This document shows, piece after piece, positions 1 to 7,102 of a stretch of 13,056 nucleotides of DNA. The number at the start of each line of letters is the position of its first letter. Position 1 is the stretch's first letter. The DNA comes from Streptomyces sp. NRRL F-5630 (lineage in GTDB: Bacteria; Actinomycetota; Actinomycetes; Streptomycetales; Streptomycetaceae): contig NZ_JOGO01000112.1 of the NCBI RefSeq assembly GCF_000719475.1, positions 1-13,056 on the forward strand, read 5' to 3'. Made by a program: the position numbers and the translations under genes. The notes under the pieces were generated by a model that saw nothing but the letters and a program-made list of their open reading frames with translations, was not told the DNA's origin and made no database searches.

Positions 1-65
1 CCCGCCCACCCTCCGGCGACCCCCCGCGACCCGCCCCGCCAGGGGCAACCCGCCATACCTTCACG

Positions 66-109
66 GTTCAACTGCCGTTCACTCTTCCCGGAACGCCTGG
101 TCACTTCGG
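66..109 (+). promoter_or_regulatory. PHO box array (PhoP operator) upstream of pstS
   Basis: Four 11-nt units lie in exact register starting at 66, 77, 88 and 99. They read GTTCAACTGCC, GTTCACTCTTC, a degenerate third unit, and GGTCACTTCGG. The Streptomyces PhoP direct-repeat unit is about G(G/T)TCAYYYR(G/C)G spaced by 11 nt, so units 1, 2 and 4 fit well in their conserved GTTCA/GGTCA part. The array ends about 100 nt before the pstS start, and a possible -10 hexamer TACTTT lies at 115-120. Known for the family: PhoP activates pstS under phosphate starvation. Strength of individual units is inferred by eye only. Confidence 0.85.
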
Positions 110-206
110 CTGCCTACTTTCGGCCTCACGAGGTTCGCAAAGACCCCGACCAAGCCACCGCCGAGCCCCCCGCAGGGTCCCGGCTCCCGGAAGGAACACC
201 CCAACA

Positions 207-1358
207 GTGAAGCTTCAGCGCAAGAACCGGCTGCGGGCGCTCTCCCTCGGCGTCGTCGCCGTGTCCGGCGCCCTGGCCCTCACGGCGTGCGGCTCGGACG
301 ACACGAGCGGCGGCCCCGGCGGGGAGAAGAGCAAGGACAGCTCGGCCGCCGCCGCGCCCTCCGCTTCCTCGGACATCGACTGCTCCGACGCCAAGGGCGA
401 GCTGCTCGCCTCGGGGTCCAGCGCGCAGCAGAACGCGATCGACGCGTGGGTGAAGAGCTACACGGCGGCGTGCAAGGACGTGCGGATCAACTACTCCCCG
501 GACGGCTCGGGCGCCGGCGTCACCGCCTTCCTCCAGGGCCGCACCGCCTTCGCCGGCTCGGACTCCGCGCTCAAGCCGGACGAGATCAAGAAGTCCGCCG
601 ACGTCTGCAAGAGCTCGCAGGCCATCGACCTGCCCATGGTCGGCGGCCCCATCGCGATCGGCTACAACGTCCCGGGCGTCGACAACCTCGTCCTCGACGC
701 GAAGACCCTCGCGCACATCTTCGACGGCAAGATCTCCACCTGGGACGACAAGGAGATCAAGGCCCTCAACCCGGACGCGAAGCTCCCGTCCACGAAGATC
801 CAGGCGTTCCACCGCTCGGACGAGTCCGGCACGACGGACAACTTCACGAAGTACCTCAAGGCCGTCGCGCCCGGCGACTGGAAGTACGAGGGCGGCAAGG
901 CGTGGCAGGCCAAGGGCGGCCAGTCCGCGCAGGGCTCCTCCGGCCTCGCCCAGCAGGTCAAGCAGACGCCCGGCGCGATCTCGTACTTCGAACTGTCCTA
1001 CGCGGCCGACGGCATCAAGACCGTGGACATCAAGACGAAGGCCGCCGAGCCGGTCAAGGCCACGACGGAGAACGCCTCGAAGGCGATCGCCGCCGCGAAG
1101 GTCGCCGGCAAGGGCAAGGACCTCGCGCTGGAGCTGGACTACAACCCCTCCGCCGCCGGCGCCTACCCGATCACCCTCGTGACGTACGAGATCGCCTGCG
1201 AGAAGGGCAACAAGGCGGAGACCCTGCCCGCCACGAAGTCCTTCCTGAACTACATCGCGAGCGAGGACGGCCAGAGCCGGCTCGCCGACGCCGGCTACGC
1301 CCCGATCCCCGACGCGATCATCACCAAGGTCCGCGAGACGATCGCCTCCCTCAGCTGA
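207..1358 (+). CDS. pstS: PstS, phosphate-binding lipoprotein of the Pst ABC importer
   Basis: PstS captures inorganic phosphate outside the membrane and delivers it to PstC/PstA. The 383-residue protein begins with a lipoprotein signal peptide: basic start, hydrophobic stretch 12-25, lipobox LTAC with the lipidated Cys at 28. A Ser/Ala/Gly-rich linker follows (about 29-57). Phosphate-site motifs are visible: SGSSAQ at 69-74, GSGAGVTAF at 100-108, the SDS loop at 118-120 and RSDESGTT at 203-210. Length is normal for actinobacterial PstS. The start is GTG at 207, preceded by AAGGA at 191-195. It is first in a pstSCAB operon, under a PHO box array, and is followed at once by a strong hairpin (1366-1396). 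Family assignment is very secure. Confidence 0.97.
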   Translation: MKLQRKNRLRALSLGVVAVSGALALTACGSDDTSGGPGGEKSKDSSAAAAPSASSDIDCSDAKGELLASGSSAQQNAIDAWVKSYTAACKDVRINYSPDGSGAGVTAFLQGRTAFAGSDSALKPDEIKKSADVCKSSQAIDLPMVGGPIAIGYNVPGVDNLVLDAKTLAHIFDGKISTWDDKEIKALNPDAKLPSTKIQAFHRSDESGTTDNFTKYLKAVAPGDWKYEGGKAWQAKGGQSAQGSSGLAQQVKQTPGAISYFELSYAADGIKTVDIKTKAAEPVKATTENASKAIAAAKVAGKGKDLALELDYNPSAAGAYPITLVTYEIACEKGNKAETLPATKSFLNYIASEDGQSRLADAGYAPIPDAIITKVRETIASLS

Positions 1359-1365
1359 CCCCCGC

Positions 1366-1396
1366 GTGCGGGCGGCCCCCGGCGGGCCGCCCGCAC
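1366..1396 (+). terminator. pstS-pstC intergenic hairpin (attenuator or mRNA-stabilising stem)
   Basis: A perfect 13-bp stem is formed by GTGCGGGCGGCCC (1366-1378) and its reverse complement (1384-1396) around a 5-nt loop, starting 8 nt after the pstS stop. No T-run follows. Because pstC lies 172 nt further on with no obvious promoter, I infer partial termination or 3'-end protection of a short pstS message rather than a full stop. Confidence 0.75.
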
Positions 1397-1494
1397 CGTC
1401 CGGTGCACCGCCGCCAGCAAGCCCGCAGACCCTGAGACGCAGCCCGGCAGGCACGACCCCCGGGCACCGCCCCGAGGCGCACAGCCCGGGGCGG

Positions 1495-1524
1495 GCAGCC
1501 CCCGAGGGCACGCAGCCCCCGAGG
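1495..1524 (+). repeat. Short GC-rich direct repeat in the pstC leader
   Basis: GCAGCCCCCGAGG occurs at 1495-1507 and again at 1512-1524 (period 17), with a degraded relative around 1480-1491. It lies in the 209-nt pstS-pstC spacer between the hairpin and the pstC ribosome binding site. Function unknown; it may be slippage-generated filler. Confidence 0.45.
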
Positions 1525-1567
1525 CGCGGCTCTCGCAGGGGAGCGGGTCCGCAGACCGGAGAAACCC

Positions 1568-2620
1568 ATGGACATACCCACGACCCCCGCCCCCGGCGGC
1601 CCACCCGCCGCCCCACCGACTCCCCCGGCCCCCCACCCCGGCCCCGTCCGCCCGAAGGACGACAGCGGCCGGGCGAGCCTTGCGAAGGCACGCGGTTCCC
1701 GCCACCTCGGCGACCGCGTCTTCCTCGGCCTCTCGCGCGGCTCCGGCATCCTCCTCCTCGTCGTGATGGCGGCCATCGCCGTCTTCCTCGCCTACCGTTC
1801 CTCGCTGATCCTCACGAAGAACCACGGCAACTTCTTCACGACCTTCGAGTGGAACCCGACCGCGATGCCGCCGGTCTTCGGCATCGCCGTGCTGGCCTTC
1901 GGCACGGTCGTCTCCTCGGTCATCGCGATGGCCCTCGCCGTGCCCGTCTCGGTCGGCATCGCGCTCTTCCTCACGCACTACGCGCCCCGCGCCGCGCGCG
2001 GCCCCATCAGCTACGTCATCGACCTGCTCGCCGCCGTGCCGTCGATCGTGTACGGGCTCTGGGGCGCTCTCGTCCTCGTCCCGCACCTCGACGGGCTCTA
2101 CGGCTGGCTCGACCGGTTCTTCGGCTGGACCGGGATCTTCTCCTGGCAGGGCGGCGCGCCCCGCTCGCTCCTGACCGTCGGCATCCTGCTCGCGATCATG
2201 ATCCTCCCGATCGTGACCAACGTGAGCCGCGAGGTCTTCCGCCAGGTCCCGCGGGCCCACGAGGAGGCGGCGCTCGCGCTCGGCGCGACCCGCTGGGAGG
2301 TCGTCCGCACCGCGGTCCTGCCCTTCGGCCGGTCCGGTGTGATCTCCGCGTCGATGCTCGGCCTCGGCCGCGCGCTCGGCGAGACGATGGCCGTCGCGAC
2401 GGTGCTCTCGCCGGGCTTCGCCATCCAGTCGAGCCTGCTCGACCCGGGCGGCGGCACCTTCGCGCAGAACATCGCGAGCAAGTTCAGCGAGGCCAGCGTC
2501 GAGGGCCGTGACGCGCTCATCGCCTCCGGGCTCGTCCTCTTCGTCATCACGCTCCTCGTCAACGGAGCCGCGCGGGCCATCATCGCCCGCCGCAAGGAGT
2601 ACTCGGGGGCCGACGCATGA
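1568..2620 (+). CDS. pstC: PstC, phosphate ABC transporter permease
   Basis: One of the two membrane subunits forming the phosphate channel. Of its 350 residues, about 1-45 are a proline-rich cytoplasmic tail. Hydrophobic helices follow at roughly 60-76, 103-135, 150-172, 200-218, 260-282 and 316-338. The permease signature contacting the ATPase is clear: EEAALALGA at 232-240 running to LP at 251-252, then GRALGETMAV at 267-276. DLLAAVPSIVYGLWG at 152-166 is typical of PstC/CysT-type permeases. The ATG at 1568 has GGAG at 1558-1561, 6 nt upstream. The stop overlaps the pstA start (ATGA at 2617-2620), so translation is probably coupled. Confidence 0.96.
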   Translation: MDIPTTPAPGGPPAAPPTPPAPHPGPVRPKDDSGRASLAKARGSRHLGDRVFLGLSRGSGILLLVVMAAIAVFLAYRSSLILTKNHGNFFTTFEWNPTAMPPVFGIAVLAFGTVVSSVIAMALAVPVSVGIALFLTHYAPRAARGPISYVIDLLAAVPSIVYGLWGALVLVPHLDGLYGWLDRFFGWTGIFSWQGGAPRSLLTVGILLAIMILPIVTNVSREVFRQVPRAHEEAALALGATRWEVVRTAVLPFGRSGVISASMLGLGRALGETMAVATVLSPGFAIQSSLLDPGGGTFAQNIASKFSEASVEGRDALIASGLVLFVITLLVNGAARAIIARRKEYSGADA

Positions 2621-3714
2621 GCCACGACCAGAACCCGGTGGCCGGCCGGCCTGCCCCGCAGCCCGCCGGGGACGAGCGGAACGGTTCGCTGCGGGCCGCG
2701 CGCCTGCCCCGCTGGTCCCACCTCGCCCTCGCGGCCGCCTCGGTCCTCGTCGCCTGCCTCGTCGGCCTCGCCGCCGGGCTCGACTCGAAGGTCCAGTGGG
2801 GCCTGCTCGCCGCGCTCCTCTTCGTCGTCGGCGGCTACGCGCTCGCCGCCCGCGTCGAGGGCCGCAGGCAGGCGAAGGACCGCCTCGTCACGAGCGTCGT
2901 GTGGGTCGCCTTCCTCGCCGCCTTCATCCCGCTCGCGTCCCTCGTCTGGGAGACCGTCAAGCGCGGCGTGAAGGTCCTGGACCCGTACTTCCTGACGCAC
3001 TCGATGGTCAACATCGGCTCGATGGACGAGGGCGGCGGCATCTACCACGCGATCGTCGGCTCGGTGGAGCAGGTCGGGCTCGCGACGGTCATGGCCGCCC
3101 CCGTCGGGCTGCTCACCGCCGTCTACCTCGTCGAGTACGGGCGCGGGAAGCTCGCCAAGACCGTCACCTTCTTCGTCGACGTCATGACGGGCATCCCGTC
3201 GATCGTCGCTGGCCTGTTCATCCTGAGCCTGATGCTCCTCGTGAAGGCGGAGCCCTTCGGCTTCGCCGGCTCCCTCGCGCTGGCGATCCTGATGATCCCG
3301 GTCGTGGTCCGCTCGACGGAGGAGATGCTGAAGCTCGTGCCCAACGAGCTGCGCGAGGCGTCCCTCGCGCTGGGCGTGCCGAAGTGGCGCACGATCCTGA
3401 AGGTCGTGCTGCCCACGTCGATCGGCGGCATCACGACCGGCGTCATGCTCGCCATCGCGCGCATCGCCGGTGAGACGGCGCCCGTCCTGCTCCTGGTCTG
3501 GGGCTCCGCGTACATCAACACGGACCCCTTCCACGGCGGCCAGTCCTCGCTGCCGCTGTACATCTACCAGCAGTACGCGACGAGCGGCGGCAACGGAGCC
3601 TCCTACGACCGCGCCTGGGCGGCGGCCCTCACGCTGATCGCCTTCGTGATGATCCTCAACCTGGCGGCCCGCGCGCTCGCCCGGTGGAAGGCCCCGAAGT
3701 CGTCCGGTCGCTGA
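2617..3714 (+). CDS. pstA: PstA, phosphate ABC transporter permease
   Basis: Second channel-forming membrane subunit of the Pst importer, 365 residues. It has two N-terminal helices (about 36-54 and 61-78), then the transport core with helices near 93-110, 150-172, 184-208, 216-231, 272-295 and 334-352. The ATPase-contact loop is ELREASLALGVPKW at 244-257 with LP at 265-266. The sequence IARIAGETAP at 280-289 and the ending SLPLYIYQQY at 311-320 are characteristic of PstA. The start ATG overlaps the pstC stop by 4 nt. Possible Shine-Dalgarno sequences are AAGGAG at 2594-2599 or a G-run at 2605-2609. Length is slightly above the bacterial average because of the N-terminal extension. Confidence 0.96.
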   Translation: MSHDQNPVAGRPAPQPAGDERNGSLRAARLPRWSHLALAAASVLVACLVGLAAGLDSKVQWGLLAALLFVVGGYALAARVEGRRQAKDRLVTSVVWVAFLAAFIPLASLVWETVKRGVKVLDPYFLTHSMVNIGSMDEGGGIYHAIVGSVEQVGLATVMAAPVGLLTAVYLVEYGRGKLAKTVTFFVDVMTGIPSIVAGLFILSLMLLVKAEPFGFAGSLALAILMIPVVVRSTEEMLKLVPNELREASLALGVPKWRTILKVVLPTSIGGITTGVMLAIARIAGETAPVLLLVWGSAYINTDPFHGGQSSLPLYIYQQYATSGGNGASYDRAWAAALTLIAFVMILNLAARALARWKAPKSSGR

Positions 3715-3771
3715 CCACGCAGACCTCCGGTCGCCGAGGCGGCCGTCCCCCGGGGCGTGGTGAGCGCCCCC

Positions 3772-3791
3772 GCGCGCCCGGCCCGGCGCGC
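3772..3791 (+). other. Small hairpin in the pstA-pstB spacer
   Basis: GCGCGCC (3772-3778) and GGCGCGC (3785-3791) can pair over a 6-nt loop, ending 7 nt before the pstB ribosome binding site. It may influence pstB expression or processing. No T-run follows, so it is not a convincing terminator. Confidence 0.4.
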
Positions 3792-3816
3792 CCCGTACGA
3801 AAGAAGCAGTGAACCC

Positions 3817-4593
3817 ATGGCCAAGCGCATCGATGTCAGCGGACTGACCGCGTACTACGGGGCCCACAAGGCGATCGAGGACATCTCGATGACCGTCGAG
3901 CCCCGCTCCGTGACGGCCTTCATCGGCCCCTCGGGCTGCGGCAAGTCCACCTTCCTGCGGACCCTGAACCGGATGCACGAGGTGACCCCGGGCGGCCGCG
4001 TCGAGGGCAAGGTCCTCCTGGACGACGAGGACCTGTACGGGAACCAGGTCGACCCGGTCGCGGTACGCCGCACGATCGGCATGGTCTTCCAGCGCCCGAA
4101 CCCCTTCCCGACGATGTCGATCTTCGACAACGTCGCGGCGGGCCTCAAGCTCAACGGCTCCGTCAAGAAGTCCGAGCTGAACGACGTCGTCGAGAAGTCG
4201 CTCCAGGGCGCCAACCTCTGGAACGAGGTCAAGGACCGCCTCAACAAGCCGGGCGCGGGCCTCTCCGGCGGCCAGCAGCAGCGGCTGTGCATCGCGCGGG
4301 CGATCGCGGTCGAGCCGCAGGTCCTCCTCATGGACGAGCCCTGCTCGGCGCTCGACCCGATATCGACGCTCGCGATCGAGGACCTGATCGGTGAGCTGAA
4401 GGAACGGTTCACCATCGTGATCGTCACGCACAACATGCAGCAGGCGGCACGCGTCTCGGACCGCACGGCCTTCTTCAACCTCTCCGCGGTGGGCCGGCCC
4501 GGCCGCCTCATCGAGATCGACGACACCCAGCGGATCTTCTCCAACCCCTCGGTCCAGGCGACGGAGGACTACATCTCGGGCCGCTTCGGCTGA
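3817..4593 (+). CDS. pstB: PstB, phosphate ABC transporter ATP-binding protein
   Basis: Cytoplasmic ATPase that powers phosphate import through PstC/PstA. The 258 residues match the family length. Visible motifs: Walker [10 protein letters not shown] at 37-45, Q-loop Gln92 in [11 protein letters not shown] signature LSGGQQQR at 149-156, Walker B VLLMDEP at 169-175 with Glu174, and H-loop His205. [19 protein letters not shown] is typical of PstB. I chose the ATG at 3817: it gives the canonical start [10 protein letters not shown] and has GAAAGAAG at 3799-3806. The frame stays open back to a GTG at 3757, but those 20 extra residues ([15 protein letters not shown]...) look like translated spacer. 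Last gene of the operon; terminator at 4658-4696. Confidence 0.96.
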   Translation: MAKRIDVSGLTAYYGAHKAIEDISMTVEPRSVTAFIGPSGCGKSTFLRTLNRMHEVTPGGRVEGKVLLDDEDLYGNQVDPVAVRRTIGMVFQRPNPFPTMSIFDNVAAGLKLNGSVKKSELNDVVEKSLQGANLWNEVKDRLNKPGAGLSGGQQQRLCIARAIAVEPQVLLMDEPCSALDPISTLAIEDLIGELKERFTIVIVTHNMQQAARVSDRTAFFNLSAVGRPGRLIEIDDTQRIFSNPSVQATEDYISGRFG

Positions 4594-4906
4594 GCCGTAC
4601 CCCGGCCCCCACGGACCCCTTCGCGGTGCTGCATGGCGGTGCCACCACGGAGGACACGAAGAGCCCGCCCCGACGACAGGCCGGGGCGGGCTCTTCCCCG
4701 CGCGAGCGGCGCCCCGCACGCGACGGGGAGCGCCAGGGGCGAGGCGGGCGGCTTCCGCGGGCGGCGGTAGGGGCGGCCCTGGCGCGGGCGGGACGGTCTG
4801 GCGCGGGCCGGACGCCGGACGCGCGCGGGTTCGGGGCGGCCCGGTCCCCGGCGTCGGCTCGGCCCGCCGTCGCCTCCCCCGTGGCCCGCAGCGGCCCCGG
4901 CGCCGG
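4594..4906. other. Convergent intergenic region pstB / SDR
   Basis: No convincing gene. It holds the strong pstB terminator (4658-4696), a second imperfect hairpin (GGCGCCCCG at 4708-4716 with CGGGGAGCGCC at 4724-4734, one bulge) that could end the leftward SDR transcript, and a short direct repeat TGGCGCGGGC at 4780-4789 and 4799-4808. Confidence 0.6.
4658..4696 (+). terminator. Intrinsic terminator of the pst operon, probably bidirectional
   Basis: A perfect 15-bp inverted repeat: GAAGAGCCCGCCCCG (4658-4672) pairs with CGGGGCGGGCTCTTC (4682-4696) around a 9-nt loop. It starts 64 nt after the pstB stop. The CTCTTCC end gives only a short pyrimidine tail, as is usual in Streptomyces terminators. 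Its symmetry and its position between converging genes suggest it works both ways. Confidence 0.85.
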
Positions 4907-5923
4907 TCAGCGGGCGAGCATCTTCTCCGTCAGCTCCCACAGCCGCCGGGCGGCCTCGGGGTCGATCGAGTCGGGGTGGACCTCGGCGGGGATGCTGTCG
5001 GCGGTGAGCGGCCGGTCGGTGCCGTCCACGACCGACACCTCGCAGTCCTTCAGGTACACGCCGCCGGTCCCGTCGAGCAGCGGGCTCACCGCGGCGAAGA
5101 CGACGGTGGCCGCGCCCTGCGCGGCGGTCTTCTTCCCCGCCACGGGATCGATGACGGGCCTGCCCTCCTCGTCGACGAGCCCCTGCGCCCGGTAGGCCTC
5201 CTGGTCCTCCGGGCGGTTGTTGAGGTTCGTCCCGATGACGACCCCCGGGTGCACGGCGTACCCCCGGACGCCTTCGGAGGCCCACCGCCGGTCCAGTTCG
5301 ACGGCGAAGAGCACGTTGGCGCGCTTCGCCTGCGCGTAGGCGGCACCGGGGTCGTAGCCGCTGGTGAAGTCGAGGTCGTCCCAGCGGATGGCCCCCATCC
5401 GCTGCGCGCCCGAGGACACGTTGACGACCCGCGCCCCGTGCGCGGCGCGCAGCAGGGGGAGCAGCCCGCGTGTGAGCCGGAAGGGCCCCAGGTGGCTCGT
5501 CGCGAACTGGATCTCGTGCCCGTACGCGTCGAGGGTGCGCTCGGCGGGCGGGGCGGCCGCCGCGCAGTGGACGAGCACGTCGACGGGCCGCCCCGCCGCG
5601 AGCCGCCGCTCCGCGAACGTGTCCACGGACCCCGGATCGACGAGATCGAGCCGGTCGACCGCCACCCCCGCGATCCCCGCGACCTTCTCGGCGGCCCGCT
5701 CCGGGCTCCGCGCCCCTACCAGCACCTCCGCCCCGGCCCCCGCGAGCGCCCGCGTCACCTCGAACCCGATCCCCTGATGTCCCCCGGTGACCACCACGAA
5801 CCTGCCCCGCAGATCCATCCCCTCCAGCACTTCGGCCGCCGTGGCGGCGGGCCCGAAGGGGGAGCCGAGGGGATGCTGCGGGGACGCCTGCGACTGCTGG
5901 GACTGCTGGGACTGCTGCGACAT
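4907..5923 (-). CDS. Short-chain dehydrogenase/reductase (SDR), NAD(P)-dependent
   Basis: A 338-residue cytoplasmic oxidoreductase with a Rossmann fold. Visible: nucleotide-binding TGGHQGIG at 46-53, VHCAAAA at 118-124 where most SDRs have NNAG, catalytic Ser in NVSSGA (168-173), catalytic Tyr196 and Lys200 in YAQAK, and HPGVV at 225-229. It resembles the retinol-dehydrogenase/WW-domain-oxidoreductase-like group of long classical SDRs. The usual helix Asn appears replaced by Ser (TSHLGPF at 142-148). Substrate cannot be told. The ATG at 5923 has AGAAGG about 10 nt upstream; Met36 is a weaker alternative start. The N-terminus is a repetitive MSQQSQQSQQSQ tail. The gene stands alone between pstB and pit, behind two palindromic operators. 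Confidence 0.9.
   Translation of the reverse strand: MSQQSQQSQQSQASPQHPLGSPFGPAATAAEVLEGMDLRGRFVVVTGGHQGIGFEVTRALAGAGAEVLVGARSPERAAEKVAGIAGVAVDRLDLVDPGSVDTFAERRLAAGRPVDVLVHCAAAAPPAERTLDAYGHEIQFATSHLGPFRLTRGLLPLLRAAHGARVVNVSSGAQRMGAIRWDDLDFTSGYDPGAAYAQAKRANVLFAVELDRRWASEGVRGYAVHPGVVIGTNLNNRPEDQEAYRAQGLVDEEGRPVIDPVAGKKTAAQGAATVVFAAVSPLLDGTGGVYLKDCEVSVVDGTDRPLTADSIPAEVHPDSIDPEAARRLWELTEKMLAR
5892..5918. repeat. Three tandem 9-nt units in the SDR N-terminus
   Basis: GACTGCTGG at 5892-5900 and 5901-5909 is followed by GACTGCTGC at 5910-5918. Read on the - strand they encode the repeated Ser-Gln-Gln tail directly after the start codon. Unit length is a multiple of three, so copy-number changes would alter the tail without shifting the frame. 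Confidence 0.9.
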
Positions 5924-5944
5924 GAGAACACGCCCTTCTGGAAA

Positions 5945-5982
5945 CGGAACCTCGTTCCGACACTGTACGGAACAACGTTCCG
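5945..5982 (-). promoter_or_regulatory. Twin 15-bp palindromic operators of the SDR gene
   Basis: CGGAAC-CTC-GTTCCG (5945-5959) and CGGAAC-AAC-GTTCCG (5968-5982) have identical 6-bp arms and centres 23 bp apart. On the - strand a possible -10 TACAGT (5962-5967) lies between them; no good -35 is visible. Two near-identical palindromes placed around a promoter strongly suggest a dimeric repressor; TetR-family operators often look like this. No TetR gene is in the window, so the regulator is unknown. Confidence 0.8.
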
Positions 5983-6034
5983 CTTCGCGAGCGGGACACC
6001 ACCAGGAAAAGGCGAAGGGCGCGGAAAACTCGGA

Positions 6035-6060
6035 AGGCGCCCCCCAGGAGGGAGGCGCCT
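6035..6060 (-). terminator. Terminator of the DUF47-pit transcript
   Basis: Arms AGGCGCC (6035-6041) and GGCGCCT (6054-6060) pair perfectly, and CCC (6042-6044) with GGG (6050-6052) extends the stem over a one-base bulge. Read leftward, the stem is followed by TCCGAGTTTT, a weak U-tract. It begins 40 nt after the pit stop. Confidence 0.75.
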
Positions 6061-6099
6061 CGGCGAGACGGGGCGGGAGCAGCGGCGCCGCCCCCGAGG

Positions 6100-7098
6100 T
6101 CACAGGAACAGGAAGTTCACGATCCAGAACGACACCGCCGCCACGATCGCCGCCGCGGGCATCGTGATGAACCAGCCGAGCACGATGTTCTTCGCGACGC
6201 CCCAGCGCACCGCGTTCACCCGCTTCGTCGCACCGACGCCCATGATCGCCGAGGTGATCACGTGGGTCGTCGAGATGGGCGCGTGGAAGAGGAAAGCGGT
6301 CGTGAACATGATCGAGGCGCCGGTCGTCTCGGCGGCGAAGCCCTGCGGCGGGTCCAGCTCGATGATCTTGCGCCCGAGCGTGCGCATGATGCGCCAGCCG
6401 CCCGCGTACGTGCCGAGCGAGAGCATGAGCGCACAGGCGACCTTGACCCACACCGGGATCGCGTCGCCCTGGTCCTCGACATCGGCGATGACGAGCGCGA
6501 GGACGACGACGCCCATCGTCTTCTGCGCGTCCTGGAGCCCGTGCCCGAGCGCCATCGCGGCGGCCGAGACGGTCTGCGCGATGCGGAAGCCGCGCTTGGC
6601 CCGGTGCGGGTTGGACTTCCGGAACAGCCACAGGATCGCGCACATCACGAGGTAGCCGACGACGAGACCGACGAGCGGCGAGAGGAACATCGGGATGACG
6701 ATCTTGTCGATCACCCCGGACCATATGACGCCGATCCCCCCTGCGAGCGCCGCCCCGACCATCCCGCCGAACAGCGCGTGCGAGGACGAGGACGGCAGCC
6801 CGAAGTACCAGGTCACGAGGTTCCACACGACCGCGCCCACAAGCGCGGCGAAGAGGATCCACATCCCCTTGTCGCCGTGCGGGGTGTCGATGATGCCCTC
6901 ACTGACCGTCTTGGCGACGCCGTTGCCGAGGAAGGCACCGGCGAGGTTCATGACGGCGGCCATCGCGAGCGCCACGCGCGGCGTGAGCGCCCGGGTCGAG
7001 ACGGAGGTCGCGATCGCGTTCGCGGAGTCGTGGAAGCCGTTGGTGTACGTGAAGGCGAACGCGACCAGGACGGTCACGACCAAAGCAAAGGTGTCCAC
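6100..7098 (-). CDS. pit: PiT-family low-affinity inorganic phosphate transporter
   Basis: Secondary transporter that brings in phosphate, in this family usually as a metal-phosphate complex driven by protons. At 332 residues it is the short type, like Bacillus Pit, not the about 500-residue E. coli PitA. About ten hydrophobic segments are visible. Both halves of the duplicated PiT signature are present: GFHDSANAIATSVSTRAL at 21-38, and GHGLQDAQKTMG at 185-196 with HAPISTTHVITSAIMGVG at 272-289. LPSSSSHALFGG at 101-112 is also typical. The GTG start at 7098 has AAGGAG at 7109-7114, which lies inside the last codons of the upstream DUF47 gene, only 4 nt from its stop, so translation is coupled. 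It probably corresponds to pitH1 of S. coelicolor (memory, unverified). Confidence 0.95.
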   Translation of the reverse strand: MDTFALVVTVLVAFAFTYTNGFHDSANAIATSVSTRALTPRVALAMAAVMNLAGAFLGNGVAKTVSEGIIDTPHGDKGMWILFAALVGAVVWNLVTWYFGLPSSSSHALFGGMVGAALAGGIGVIWSGVIDKIVIPMFLSPLVGLVVGYLVMCAILWLFRKSNPHRAKRGFRIAQTVSAAAMALGHGLQDAQKTMGVVVLALVIADVEDQGDAIPVWVKVACALMLSLGTYAGGWRIMRTLGRKIIELDPPQGFAAETTGASIMFTTAFLFHAPISTTHVITSAIMGVGATKRVNAVRWGVAKNIVLGWFITMPAAAIVAAVSFWIVNFLFL

Positions 7099-7102
7099 CG
7101 GG

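Noticed and set aside
1..65. Possible 3' end of an upstream gene at the window start
   Set aside because: Too short, with no stop codon or frame that can be supported; treated as promoter-side DNA of pstS.
126..1691. 521-codon open frame on the - strand opposite pstS
   Set aside because: It is Arg/Gly/Leu-rich low-complexity sequence caused by GC bias; pstS on the + strand is certain.
3757..3816. 20-residue N-terminal extension of PstB
   Set aside because: The extension covers the intergenic hairpin and the ribosome binding site; PstB proteins start close to the chosen [10 protein letters not shown].
2098..4719. 873-codon open frame on the - strand across pstC, pstA and pstB
   Set aside because: Antisense shadow of three well-identified genes; composition is Arg/Asp/Gly/Ala-rich with no domain.
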